Positions 16,374-25,121 of a DNA stretch of 32,521 bases are shown here, piece after piece. Under the pieces are notes generated by a model. It was not told the DNA's origin. It saw only the letters and a program-made list of their open reading frames with translations, and did not search any database. A program made the position numbers and the translations under genes. This stretch comes from Desulfovibrionaceae bacterium UBA3823 (lineage in GTDB: Bacteria; Desulfobacterota; Desulfovibrionia; Desulfovibrionales; Desulfovibrionaceae), in assembly GCA_002369295.1 (NCBI GenBank), contig DFDR01000084.1:1-32521 (forward strand). The letters are read 5' to 3'. Every line of letters starts with the position of its first letter. Within the stretch, counting starts at the first letter, position 1.

Positions 16374-16385
16374 TTGGTCAGCCAA
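16374..16385. promoter_or_regulatory. Short inverted repeat upstream of lactate permease
   Basis: TTGG-TCAG-CCAA resembles the half-sites of GntR-family PdhR/LldR operators (TTGGT-N3-ACCAA) but has a spacer one base shorter, so the match is incomplete. It lies about 230 bases upstream of the permease start and 40 bases upstream of the candidate -35. Confidence 0.25.
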
Positions 16386-16426
16386 CCTTTCCGCCAGCCG
16401 GCGACCGCGCGGAGGCTGGAAGAGTG

Positions 16427-16454
16427 TTTACTTTTTCGGGCTTTATGGTAGTTT
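16427..16454 (+). promoter_or_regulatory. Weak promoter candidate for lactate permease
   Basis: TTTACT (16427-16432) and TAGTTT (16449-16454) lie 16 bases apart. Both match the sigma70 consensus only partly. It would give a leader of about 155 bases. Confidence 0.3.
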
Positions 16455-16615
16455 GCGGCGAAAGGTGTCTCAGCCCTAAATCAATGAATAAATCCGCTCC
16501 CTTCCATGAGGATGGGCAGGGAGCGGCAGGCAGGACGGATTTTGGGAGACGCCGGCCCGCGACCCCCGTTGCCGGTCGGCAGGATGCTTCAGTTCATTCA
16601 AAGAGAGGATGTCTT

Positions 16616-18331
16616 ATGAGTACTGGCCTTTTAGCTTTTTTTGCAATCATGCCCATTCTTGTGGCACTGATTCTGATGGTTCCGCTGCGCTGGCCCTCCA
16701 CGCGCGCCATGCCGCTGGCCTTCCTGACCGGCGCCGTGCTCGCCATGAGCGTCTGGCACCTGTCTGGCCTGCGCATTGGCGCCCTTTTCATCGAAGGCGT
16801 CATTAATGCCATCGGCGTTCTGATCATCGTTTTCGGTGCCATTCTCATTTACTACACCCTGACCTACAGCGGCGCCATGGAGACCATCCAGGCCGGCATG
16901 ACGAAAATCAGCCCCGACCGCCGCGTGCAGGCCATCATCATCGGCTACATGTTCGCGGCCTTCATTGAAGGCGCCGCCGGCTTCGGCACTCCGGCAGCCC
17001 TGGCTGCTCCCCTGCTCATGGGCCTCGGCTTCCCGCCCCTCTGCGCGGCCGTCATCTGCCTGTGCTTCAACTCCTTCCCCGTCACCTTCGGCGCCGTCGG
17101 CACGCCCGTCATCATGGGCTTTGCCAGCCTGAAGGACATCGGCATGAAGGCTCTCGGCACCGACAACCCCGACCTGCTCTTCAAGATCATCGGCGAGAAC
17201 GTCACCCTGATGCACGGCGCGATGATCTTCATCCTGCCCATCTTCATGCTTGGCTTCATGACCCGCTTCTTCGGCAAGAACAAGTCCTGGGGCGAAGGCT
17301 TTGCGGCCTGGCCCTTCTGCATTCTCGCCGGCATCTGCTTCGCCGTCCCCTACTACCTCGTTGCGTGGCTGGCCGGTCCTGAAGTTCCCTCCCTCGTCGG
17401 CGGCATCGTCGGCCTTGCCGTGCTGATCTCCCTCGCCAAGGCTGGCGTCTGCATCCCCAGGGAAGTGTGGAACTTCGCTCCCCAGTCTGAATGGAAGCCC
17501 GAGTGGAGCGGCGAAATCCAGGCTTCTGACAAGACCGAATACAAGGAACACATGAGCCAGTTCATGGCGTGGCTCCCCTATGTTCTTTGCGGCATCATTC
17601 TCGTTCTTACCCGCGTTCTCGCCGCGATGCCTTCCACCAAGGCCACCATTCTCGCCATCTTCAAGAACCCCCTGCTCCACTGGGGCATGGCCGACATTCT
17701 GGGCGAGAAGGGCGTCAAGGCCTTCTTTGACCTGCTGTGGCTGCCCGGCACCGTTCCCTTCATCCTCGTTGCCCTGCTCACCATTCTGCTGCACGGCATG
17801 AGCGGCGAGAAGGTTGCCGGTGCCTGGAACACCACCTTCAAGAAGATGGTGGCCCCCACCATCGCCCTGATCGCAGCCGTTGCCCTCGTTTCCATCTTCA
17901 AGGGCACTGCCGCCAACACGGCCGGCCCCGACGGCTCCGCGCTGCCGTCCATGCCGCTGGCCATGGCCACCGTGTGCGCTGACGCCTTCAAGAACCTCTG
18001 GCCTGCCGTCGCCTCCTACATCGGCGGTCTTGGCGCCTTCATCACCGGCTCCAACACCGTGTCCGACATGCTGTTCGCGAACTTCCAGTGGGATGTCGCC
18101 CAGCAGCTCGGCTTCAACGTGAAGCAGTCCATCGCCATCGTGGCTGCCCAGGGCGCCGGCGGCGCCGCTGGCAACATGATCTGCATCCACAACATCGTTG
18201 CCGCCTGCGCCGTTCTCGGCCTCATCGGCCGCGAAGGCCAGATCCTGCGCCTCACCATCTGGCCCTTCCTGCTCTACACCATTCCGGTCGGCATCGTTGC
18301 CTCCATCCTGTGCTTCGTCTCCTACGCGTAG
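16616..18331 (+). CDS. lldP: L-lactate permease (LctP/LldP family)
   Basis: The 571-residue inner-membrane protein has about 13-14 hydrophobic helices and is a typical-length lactate permease, importing lactate (and possibly glycolate) with protons. Family marks include [21 protein letters not shown] and [20 protein letters not shown] in the N-terminal half (each quoted in part), and [21 protein letters not shown] and [19 protein letters not shown] near the end. Lactate is the standard electron donor for desulfovibrios. Open reading extends upstream, but ATG 16616 follows AGAGAGGA with six-base spacing and begins the first helix. A strong terminator follows at 18358-18389, so it is a single-gene transcript. 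No lactate dehydrogenase gene is adjacent. Confidence 0.94.
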   Translation: MSTGLLAFFAIMPILVALILMVPLRWPSTRAMPLAFLTGAVLAMSVWHLSGLRIGALFIEGVINAIGVLIIVFGAILIYYTLTYSGAMETIQAGMTKISPDRRVQAIIIGYMFAAFIEGAAGFGTPAALAAPLLMGLGFPPLCAAVICLCFNSFPVTFGAVGTPVIMGFASLKDIGMKALGTDNPDLLFKIIGENVTLMHGAMIFILPIFMLGFMTRFFGKNKSWGEGFAAWPFCILAGICFAVPYYLVAWLAGPEVPSLVGGIVGLAVLISLAKAGVCIPREVWNFAPQSEWKPEWSGEIQASDKTEYKEHMSQFMAWLPYVLCGIILVLTRVLAAMPSTKATILAIFKNPLLHWGMADILGEKGVKAFFDLLWLPGTVPFILVALLTILLHGMSGEKVAGAWNTTFKKMVAPTIALIAAVALVSIFKGTAANTAGPDGSALPSMPLAMATVCADAFKNLWPAVASYIGGLGAFITGSNTVSDMLFANFQWDVAQQLGFNVKQSIAIVAAQGAGGAAGNMICIHNIVAACAVLGLIGREGQILRLTIWPFLLYTIPVGIVASILCFVSYA

Positions 18332-18357
18332 CGACTGAAGCCATCTAGGCCTATCCA

Positions 18358-18389
18358 GGCGGCGGCCCTCCGGGACCGCCGCCTTTTTT
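18358..18389 (+). terminator. Strong intrinsic terminator after lactate permease
   Basis: The stem GGCGGCGG / CCGCCGCC (18358-18365, 18376-18383) with inner CCC/GGG pairing is followed by six T residues (18384-18389). It begins 26 bases after the permease stop codon. Confidence 0.92.
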
Positions 18390-18452
18390 CGTCCGGAGGG
18401 CAGAGGGCCAAGACCCTGGACGACAAGCCCCGCCACAGGCGACAATCCACCA

Positions 18453-18481
18453 TTGCACAGGCAAAGGACTTGGGCTATTTT
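18453..18481 (+). promoter_or_regulatory. Weak promoter candidate for the permease-kinase fusion
   Basis: TTGCAC (18453-18458) and TATTTT (18476-18481) lie 17 bases apart, between the terminator of the previous gene and the start at 18523. Only the spacing and the TTG/TAT parts match well. Confidence 0.35.
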
Positions 18482-18522
18482 GCGTGAGCTTGCCAGTTGT
18501 CTTTTTTTCCTGCGAGGTTGCC

Positions 18523-21500
18523 ATGGCAGAGCACCAGACCAACCAGAACAAAAGCTTCTCCTCCCTGGCGCTGTGGGCCATGTCCTTCGGCTGCTGCGTC
18601 GGCTGGGGGGCCTTTGTCCTGCCTGGCAACGTATTCCTCCCCAAAGCCGGCCCCATCGGCGCGAGCAGCATGCTGGCCATCGGCGCGCTCGCCATGATCG
18701 TCATTGCCTATAACTACAAGTGCCTGATGCGCAGCCATCCCGACGGCGACGGCACCTTCTTCTACGTCAAGTCCGTGCTGGGGCACGACCACGGCTTCCT
18801 TTGCGGCTGGTTCCTCTGGCTCGTCTACGCGGCCATTATCTGGGCCAACGCCACAGCCGTTCCCCTGCTGGTATCGCATATTTTCGGCAACATCCTGCAG
18901 TTCGGATTCCACTACACGCTCTTCGGCCACCAGGTCTTCCTGGGCGAGGCGCTGGCCTCGGCGCTGTTCACCCTAGTGCTCGGAGGGCTGTGCATGCTGA
19001 ACACCCGGCTGGCCGTCATGCTGAACGTGGTCTTCGCCCTGCTGCTGGCGCTTGGCGTCGGTGGCATCTTCACGTCCATGTACGTCAATCTGGACTGCGG
19101 CGCCAGCATTCTGCGCGACCACCCCTTTGCGCCCCAGCACAGCATCTATTTCCAGATTTTCAGCCTCCTTTCCCTCGCCCCGTGGGCCTTCGTCGGCTTC
19201 GAGGCCATCAGCCAAGTGTCTAGTGAATCGACCTGCACAAGCAGGCGATTCTTCCCGATTATGGTCGCAGCCATCGTCTGCGCGGCCCTCGCCTACGCCC
19301 TGCTCAACCTCATCGCCGCGGCACCCCTGCGCAATCTCGTCGACTGGGGCGACTACGCCTCGATCATCGAAGCCGGTGGCGAAGCCGTTCTGGCGGACAT
19401 GCCCGTGCCGCACGCCGTGGAAAACCATCTGGGGCAGTCCGGCATAGCCGTCCTGACCCTCGCCGTCCTCGGCGCTCTGGGAACAGGCGTGCTGGGCTTC
19501 CTCACAGCTGCCAGCCGGCTCACCTGCACGCTCGCTGAAAACGGCGTCTTCGCGCCATTTCTGGCACACAAGACAAAGCAGGGCATCCCCCTCAACGCAC
19601 TCCTGCTCCTCCTCGGCATTGCCTTGATCGTTCCGCTGGCCGGGCGCACGGCCATCGTCTGGATCGTCGACATAACGAGCGTGTGCGCCACCATAGCCTA
19701 CGCCTACATCTCCGCATGCGCCTATCTCGTGGCGCGCAACGAGAAACGCTGGATCCCCGCCTGCATGGGCATCGTCGGCTTCATCCTCGCGCTCATCTTC
19801 AGCGTGTGCTCCTTCCTGCCGGCGATATGGAAGATCACCCAGCTCTCCCCCGAATCCTACTTCGTCTTCTCCGTCTGGGGCGTTCTCGGCTTTCTCATCT
19901 ACCTCACCGTCTTCAGGCGGGACAAGCAGGAGCGCTTCGGGCACTCCACCTTCGTCTGGGTCGCCATGCTCTTCATGATCCTCGCCTCCTCCCTCATGTG
20001 GATGCGCCAGGCCGCCCACGATTCCGCTAAGCAGACGCTGCGCGAGGTGCGGGAATTCTACGACGAGCTCATGATCATCAAGCACAACCCCCGGCTGTCG
20101 CAGGCCTACCTGATCAAAAAGGAAGACGACTTCATCGAAGAGCACATGGGCACCTTCGGCGACCGCCTCATCAAGCACTCCATCTTCCAGATCGTGCTCA
20201 TCGTGTTCTGCCTGCTCATGGTGTTCGCCGTGTACAACCAGATGCATTCCCGCCGGCGAGCGGCAGAGATGGAAAAATTCAAGGCGATGAACGTCAGCCG
20301 TGCCAAGAGCGAGTTCCTCTCCAAAGTCTCTCACGACATCCGCACGCCTATGAACGCCATCATCGGCTTCACCGACCTCGCCCTGACCAAGAGCGATGTC
20401 ATTGCCCTTCACGACTACCTGCGCAAGATCAAGCTCTCGAGCAACCATCTGCTGACGCTGCTCAACGACGTGCTTGAAATGAGCCGCATCGAAAGCGGCA
20501 AGATCGAAATCCATCCAGCCCCGACGAGCATCCCGCAGATGCTGCACGACCTGCGCACCATCATCATCGGGCAGATCGTGGCCAAGGGGCATCAGCTCCA
20601 TGTCAACGCCCAGCGCGTATACGACGAAGACGTTCTCTGCGACAAGCTGCGCCTGAACCAGATTCTGCTCAATCTCCTCTCCAATGCCATCAAGTACACT
20701 CCCGACGGCGGACAGATTGACGTCAACATCACCGAACTGGGGCGGGAGGGCGAATTTGCGGAATATGCCATTAGCGTCAAGGACAACGGCTTTGGCATGT
20801 CCCCCGAGTTCGCAGAGCATATCTTCGACTCCTTCTCCCGCGAGAACACCGACGACGTGGACAGAATCCAGGGCACGGGCCTCGGCATGTCCATTACGAA
20901 GAACCTCACGGAACTCATGGGCGGCACCATCAGTCTGACGACGGAAAAGGGCAAGGGCACGGAATTCATTCTGAACTTCCGCTTCCCAGTGGCAGAGAGC
21001 AAGGCCCCCTGCCCCGTGCCCGAGGCAATCAAGGGCATGCCCGTCCTCGTTATGGACGACGACCCCAACGCCTGCGAAGCCCTCAAGGAAACGCTCGCCG
21101 GCATGGGAGCACGGCCCGAAAGCACCACTTCCGGCAGGCAGGCCGTGAAAATCTTTGCGGAGTCAGCCAAGGCGGGAGCGCCCTTCGAGCTCTGCATCTC
21201 CGGCATGGTCATCCCCGACCTCTCTGGCCTGGAGATAGCCCGTGGCATGACGTCCGCGGCCAGAGAGGCCGGCGTCCGGCAGCCTGCGATCATCATCGTC
21301 ACGGCCTACGACTGGCAGGACATACGCGAAGAGGCTCAGGAAGCCGGCGTCAGGGCCTTCTGCACTGAACCCGTCTTCGCCTCCGAGCTCCGCGCGGCCA
21401 TTGCCAAGGCCCTTTCGCACGAAGAGCACGCCGAAGAGGCGGACACTGCATCCGCTGGGGATTCCGTCTTTGCGGGCAAGCGCGTTCTGCTGGTCGACGA

Positions 21501-21849
21501 CATTGAGGTCAACCGCGAAATTGGCGTTGCCATGATGGAAATGCACGGCATCGAAGTCGAAACGGCATGCAACGGCAAGGAGGCCGTCGAGATGGTGAAC
21601 AATGCCGAGGCGGGACGATACGACCTCGTGCTCATGGACGTGCAGATGCCTGTCATGAACGGCTACGACGCCACCAGGGCCATCCGCTCCCTTGCCGACC
21701 AGAACAAGGCGTCCGTCACCATCGTGGCCATGACGGCCAACGCCTTCGACGAAGACCGCAAGGCAGCCCTGCAGTCCGGCATGGACGGGCATCTGGCCAA
21801 GCCCATCGACATGGATCGCCTCAAGGACATGCTCAGCAAGACACTCTAG
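18523..21849 (+). CDS. APC-family permease fused to hybrid histidine kinase with two receivers
   Basis: One 1108-residue frame joins a transporter to a signalling module. Residues about 12-455 form an APC-superfamily amino acid permease with about 12 helices, starting with the GWGAFVLPG unwound-helix signature. Two more helices (about 480 and 565) flank a roughly 65-residue hydrophilic loop, probably periplasmic. A short linker leads to the HisKA domain (His604 in SHDIRTPMNA), then HATPase_c with N721, D754 of DNGFGM and the GTGLG box at 784-788. Receiver 1 (about 840-955) keeps the acidic cluster D845-D847 and T927, but has Gly894 at the phospho-acceptor site and Glu949 instead of lysine. 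Receiver 2 (about 980-1105) is complete: D1039, K1093. ATG 18523 follows GAGG; an in-frame ATG at 18484 is less likely. There is no Hpt domain and no DNA-binding partner nearby. Ligand, transport activity and output are unknown. Confidence 0.9.
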   Translation: MAEHQTNQNKSFSSLALWAMSFGCCVGWGAFVLPGNVFLPKAGPIGASSMLAIGALAMIVIAYNYKCLMRSHPDGDGTFFYVKSVLGHDHGFLCGWFLWLVYAAIIWANATAVPLLVSHIFGNILQFGFHYTLFGHQVFLGEALASALFTLVLGGLCMLNTRLAVMLNVVFALLLALGVGGIFTSMYVNLDCGASILRDHPFAPQHSIYFQIFSLLSLAPWAFVGFEAISQVSSESTCTSRRFFPIMVAAIVCAALAYALLNLIAAAPLRNLVDWGDYASIIEAGGEAVLADMPVPHAVENHLGQSGIAVLTLAVLGALGTGVLGFLTAASRLTCTLAENGVFAPFLAHKTKQGIPLNALLLLLGIALIVPLAGRTAIVWIVDITSVCATIAYAYISACAYLVARNEKRWIPACMGIVGFILALIFSVCSFLPAIWKITQLSPESYFVFSVWGVLGFLIYLTVFRRDKQERFGHSTFVWVAMLFMILASSLMWMRQAAHDSAKQTLREVREFYDELMIIKHNPRLSQAYLIKKEDDFIEEHMGTFGDRLIKHSIFQIVLIVFCLLMVFAVYNQMHSRRRAAEMEKFKAMNVSRAKSEFLSKVSHDIRTPMNAIIGFTDLALTKSDVIALHDYLRKIKLSSNHLLTLLNDVLEMSRIESGKIEIHPAPTSIPQMLHDLRTIIIGQIVAKGHQLHVNAQRVYDEDVLCDKLRLNQILLNLLSNAIKYTPDGGQIDVNITELGREGEFAEYAISVKDNGFGMSPEFAEHIFDSFSRENTDDVDRIQGTGLGMSITKNLTELMGGTISLTTEKGKGTEFILNFRFPVAESKAPCPVPEAIKGMPVLVMDDDPNACEALKETLAGMGARPESTTSGRQAVKIFAESAKAGAPFELCISGMVIPDLSGLEIARGMTSAAREAGVRQPAIIIVTAYDWQDIREEAQEAGVRAFCTEPVFASELRAAIAKALSHEEHAEEADTASAGDSVFAGKRVLLVDDIEVNREIGVAMMEMHGIEVETACNGKEAVEMVNNAEAGRYDLVLMDVQMPVMNGYDATRAIRSLADQNKASVTIVAMTANAFDEDRKAALQSGMDGHLAKPIDMDRLKDMLSKTL

Positions 21850-21968
21850 CCGCCGAGAGAACGGCATGCCGGCAGAGTCCCCTGCAGCGCGAGGGGCAAG
21901 GCGTCTTCACAACAGGACGCATGCGCCCAACGCGGGCACTCCCGCCGTCTCGGCCCTGCTGGCCTTGA

Positions 21969-21997
21969 TTGACGGCCCTATGCTCTCCCTCTATACT
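21969..21997 (+). promoter_or_regulatory. Sigma70-type promoter for the TRAP operon
   Basis: TTGACG (21969-21974) and TATACT (21992-21997) each match five of six consensus positions and are separated by exactly 17 bases. Predicted start near 22004 gives a leader of about 115 bases before dctP. It lies in the 270-base gap after the permease-kinase gene, so the TRAP genes have their own transcript. Confidence 0.7.
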
Positions 21998-22119
21998 TTT
22001 GCCAAGTTTCCGGCGTCCATCCCTTGCGGGAAGACGCGCCCCGTCCCTTTCTTTCCTCGCTTGGCCGGCTCCGCGGCCTTCGGGTCCGGCGGACACCAAG
22101 CAAACATCGGGAGGATTCA

Positions 22120-23136
22120 ATGAAACGCTTCTCCATGCTGCTCGCCGTGCTCTTTGTCGCGTCAGGCCTCGTCATGACCCACGCCACTGGCGCATGCTCC
22201 GCGACCATCATCAAGATTGCCGGCATGAAACCCGAAGGCGAGCCTGAAACCAAGGTCATGCATCGATTTGGCGACATCCTCAAGGAACTCTCCGGCGGCA
22301 AGTACGAAGTCAAGGTGTTCCCCAACAGCCAGCTTGGCAAAGAAAGCGCCTACATCGCCAACACACGCAAGGGCGTAATACAGATGTGTGCCACAGGCAC
22401 GCAGACGTCGTCCATGCAGCCCTCCATGGGCATGCTCGAGACGCCCATGCTCTACGACGACTATGCCCACGCCCGCCGCGCCATGAACGGCAAGACCTTC
22501 GAGCTCATCAACCAGGGTTTCCCGGAAAAGTCAGGCTTGATCATGATCAACGCCTTCCCGCTCGGCTTCCGCAACTTCTACACCAAGAAGGAAGTGCACA
22601 GCATCGACGACATCAAGGGCCTGCGCATGCGCGTCCCGAACATCCCGCTGTACACCAACTTCGCCAAGGAATGCGGCATCTCCGGCCAGCCCATGCCCTT
22701 CGCCGAAGTGCCTGCAGCGCTTGACCAGGGCATCATCGACGGCGGCGACTCCCCCTTCTCCGACATCGTTGCCGACAAGATGTACGAAAAGTGCCCCAAG
22801 ATCACGACCACCCGCCACATCCTCGTGATCCACGCGCTCTACATCAACAAGGACTTCTTTGAGAAGCTGCCCGCCGAGGATCAGAAGTGGTTCATGGAAG
22901 CGGCCAAGAAGGCTGCCGACGAGTGCTGGGACAATGCCGAGAAGGTTGACGCCGAGGCCATCAAGGAAATCAAGGCCCACGGCGGCACCGTCTCCGAGCC
23001 CAGCGAAGCCCTGCACAAGTACATGCAGGAGGCCGGCAAGCGCAGCTGGACCCTCTTCACGGATCCCAACTCCAAGAACTTCGTTCCCAACGCCCAGGAG
23101 ATCCTGGACAGCGCGGCCAGCTACCGCGCCAAGTAG
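22120..23136 (+). CDS. dctP: TRAP transporter substrate-binding protein, DctP family
   Basis: The 338-residue periplasmic protein has a Sec signal peptide (MKRFSMLLAVLFVASG..., cleavage probably after ACSA near residue 28). It captures an organic anion for the DctQM membrane complex. The fold signature GLRMRVPNIPLYTNF contains the conserved arginine (R171) that pairs with substrate carboxylates, followed by MPFAEVPAALDQGIIDGGDSP (quoted in part); the DGGDSP ending replaces the more common DGxENP. Length is typical. GGGAGGA lies just before the ATG. A terminator hairpin follows its stop, so binding protein is probably made in excess over the membrane parts. The ligand cannot be predicted: C4-dicarboxylates, other carboxylates or sulfonates are all possible. 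Confidence 0.93.
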   Translation: MKRFSMLLAVLFVASGLVMTHATGACSATIIKIAGMKPEGEPETKVMHRFGDILKELSGGKYEVKVFPNSQLGKESAYIANTRKGVIQMCATGTQTSSMQPSMGMLETPMLYDDYAHARRAMNGKTFELINQGFPEKSGLIMINAFPLGFRNFYTKKEVHSIDDIKGLRMRVPNIPLYTNFAKECGISGQPMPFAEVPAALDQGIIDGGDSPFSDIVADKMYEKCPKITTTRHILVIHALYINKDFFEKLPAEDQKWFMEAAKKAADECWDNAEKVDAEAIKEIKAHGGTVSEPSEALHKYMQEAGKRSWTLFTDPNSKNFVPNAQEILDSAASYRAK

Positions 23137-23150
23137 CACGCCTTTTGCCG

Positions 23151-23185
23151 AGGGGTTCCCGCCGAATGGCAGGAACCCCTTTTTT
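23151..23185 (+). terminator. Hairpin terminator/attenuator between dctP and dctQ
   Basis: AGGGGTTCC / GGAACCCCT (9 bp, 23151-23159 and 23172-23180) with inner GCC/GGC pairing is followed by a run of six T residues (23180-23185). It begins 14 bases after the dctP stop and 45 bases before dctQ. Partial read-through would set the ratio of binding protein to membrane subunits; it can also protect the dctP message 3' end. Confidence 0.88.
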
Positions 23186-23230
23186 CCAGGCCCCCTTTCC
23201 TGCCAATACGCTTCGCCACAGGAGCCGTCC

Positions 23231-23830
23231 ATGGACAGCACTTCCCCAAGCGGCAGGCCGCAGTCTGCCAAAATCTCCGTTGCCCACGCGGGCAAGAAGC
23301 CGGCGCCCAAGGACTCCACAGGCGAGTTCCTCTTCCAGATTTTCTGCGCCGTCATCTTTCTCAGCATGATCGGGCTTGTCTCCTACAACGCCTTCCTCCG
23401 CTACGTCTTCAGGTCGAGCTTCCCGCCCAGCGAAGAATGGGCCCGCTTTCTCTTCATCTACATTACCTTCTTCGGCGCCATCGAAGCCTTCTACCGCCAC
23501 AAGCACATCGCAGTCGATCTGGTCACCGACCACCTGCACGGGCTCTCCCGCAAGGTGTGCGACCTCATTGCCATCTGCTTCTCCCTCGGCGCCATGCTGC
23601 TCCTGCTCGTTGGCGGCGTGTCCTACGTCATGCAGACCATGGACACCTACTCCGTTGCCACGAACATCAACATGACCTTCATCAACGCAGTCCTGCCCAT
23701 CTGCGCGGCAGCGGCCATCATCTTCTACCTGCGTGACCTCTGGCTCCTCCTGCGCACGCCGTCGGAGCAGGTCAATCCGAAGATTTCCAAGGAGGAGAAG
23801 ATCGCCAGGCTCCTCAAGGAAAACATGTAG
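23231..23830 (+). CDS. dctQ: TRAP transporter small permease, DctQ family
   Basis: The 199-residue protein has four membrane helices in the DctQ pattern (IFCAVIFLSMIGLVSYNAFLRY..., the SEEWARFLFIYITFFGAIEA segment with the conserved EE(W/L)-R, and two C-terminal helices). It is the small integral subunit that pairs with DctM. An unusually long cytoplasmic N-terminus of about 37 residues, rich in Ser, Pro and Lys, precedes helix 1. AGGAG is about seven bases before the ATG. The dctM gene follows after ten bases. Confidence 0.92.
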   Translation: MDSTSPSGRPQSAKISVAHAGKKPAPKDSTGEFLFQIFCAVIFLSMIGLVSYNAFLRYVFRSSFPPSEEWARFLFIYITFFGAIEAFYRHKHIAVDLVTDHLHGLSRKVCDLIAICFSLGAMLLLLVGGVSYVMQTMDTYSVATNINMTFINAVLPICAAAAIIFYLRDLWLLLRTPSEQVNPKISKEEKIARLLKENM

Positions 23831-23840
23831 GGGGGAACAC

Positions 23841-25121
23841 ATGGAACTGCTCATCTTCCTCGGCGCCCTCTTCTTCTTCATGTGCTTCGGCGTTCCGCTG
23901 GCCATCGTGCTGGTGCTGTGCTCCATCGTGCTCATGTGGCACTCCGGCATGTGGGATCCCATGATTATCCCCAACACCATGCTGGACGGCACCAACAACT
24001 ATCCCCTCATGGCCATCCCCTTCTTCGTCTTCGCAGGCGAAATCATGGCTGCCGGCGGCCTCTCCCACCGCGTCGTCGCCCTGGCCCAGCTCATGGTCGG
24101 CCGCATCCGCGGCGGTCTCGGCTACGCAGCCATCGTGGCCAGCATCATTTTCGCCGGCCTCATGGGCAGCTCCGTCGGCGAGGCAGCAGCCCTCGGCGGC
24201 CTGCTCCTGCCCATGATGCAGCAGGTAGGCTACGACAAGGGCCGCGCAGGCGCCGTCATCGCCTCGGGCGCCATCCTCGGCCCCATCATTCCCCCGAGCA
24301 CCAACTTCATTATCCTCGGCGCCACCATCTCCGGGCTCTCCATCACCAAGCTCTTCATGATAGGCCTGACGCCCGGCATCCTCATCGGCCTCATCCTCAT
24401 GGTCATGTGGTGGTTCATCGTCCGCAAGGACGGCTACAACGACACCACGACCTTCACCCGCGAGGAAGTGGTCCGCATCCTCAAGGACTCCACGCCCGCC
24501 TTCCTGCTGCCCGTGCTTCTGCTCGGCGGCATACGCTTCGGCATCTTCACGCCCACCGAAGGTGGCGCCTTCGCTGCCATCTACGCCATCGTGGTCTGCA
24601 TGCTCTACTACCGAGAGCTCTCCCTCAGAGAGCTCGTCCGCGTGTCGGCCAGGGCCGCCCGCACCACGGCCGTCGTCATGTTCATCGTGGCCACGGCCTC
24701 GGCCGTCGGCTTCTTCATCACCATGGCGCAGATCCCCCAGCAGGTCGTGGCCCTCTTCGAGCCCCTCATCGACTCGCCCAAGCTCCTGCTCTGCGCGGTC
24801 ATGGTCTTCATGCTCTTCATGGGCATGGTCATGGACCTCACGCCCAACATCCTGATCTTCGCCCCGGTCTTCTACCCGCTCATCCAACAGGCCAACATCG
24901 ATCCCTACTACTTCGGCCTGCTCTTCATCCTGAACCTCGGCATCGGCGTCATCACGCCGCCCGTCGGCACGGTGCTCTACGTGGTGAGCGGCATCGGCGA
25001 AATCCGGTTCTCGCATCTGGTGAAGAAGCTCATGCCCTTCCTGCTCCTGGAAATCGCGGTGCTCTTCCTGCTGCTCTTCTTCCCGCAGCTCTCCATCGTC
25101 CCCATGAACTGGCTCATGTAG
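23841..25121 (+). CDS. dctM: TRAP transporter large permease, DctM family
   Basis: The 426-residue protein is the ion-coupled transport subunit of the TRAP system, using the Na+ gradient to bring in substrate delivered by DctP. It has the usual length and helices, with family motifs PLMAIPFFVFAGEIMAAGGL, AAIVASIIFAGLMGSSVGEAAALG (quoted in part), IIPPSTNFIILG and NLGIGVITPPVGTVLYV. GGGGGGA precedes the ATG, and the ten-base gap to dctQ shows translational linkage. A moderate hairpin follows at 25148-25175. Confidence 0.95.
   Translation: MELLIFLGALFFFMCFGVPLAIVLVLCSIVLMWHSGMWDPMIIPNTMLDGTNNYPLMAIPFFVFAGEIMAAGGLSHRVVALAQLMVGRIRGGLGYAAIVASIIFAGLMGSSVGEAAALGGLLLPMMQQVGYDKGRAGAVIASGAILGPIIPPSTNFIILGATISGLSITKLFMIGLTPGILIGLILMVMWWFIVRKDGYNDTTTFTREEVVRILKDSTPAFLLPVLLLGGIRFGIFTPTEGGAFAAIYAIVVCMLYYRELSLRELVRVSARAARTTAVVMFIVATASAVGFFITMAQIPQQVVALFEPLIDSPKLLLCAVMVFMLFMGMVMDLTPNILIFAPVFYPLIQQANIDPYYFGLLFILNLGIGVITPPVGTVLYVVSGIGEIRFSHLVKKLMPFLLLEIAVLFLLLFFPQLSIVPMNWLM

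Larger units (their letters stand above)
15971..16615. promoter_or_regulatory. Divergent intergenic region, mutM / lactate permease
   Basis: A gene-free stretch of 645 bases. No open frame here has a ribosome binding site or recognisable protein. It holds a candidate mutM promoter with a Fur-like element (16030-16058), an AAAATATTTT palindrome (16305-16314), a short inverted repeat TTGG-TCAG-CCAA (16374-16385), another CCAGCC/GGCTGG repeat (about 16394-16419) and a weak plus-strand promoter candidate (16427-16454). Confidence 0.5.

Noticed and set aside
16077..16451. 124-codon plus-strand open frame in the mutM-lldP gap
   Set aside because: Arg/Ala/Ser-rich with no ribosome binding site or recognisable motif; probably chance.
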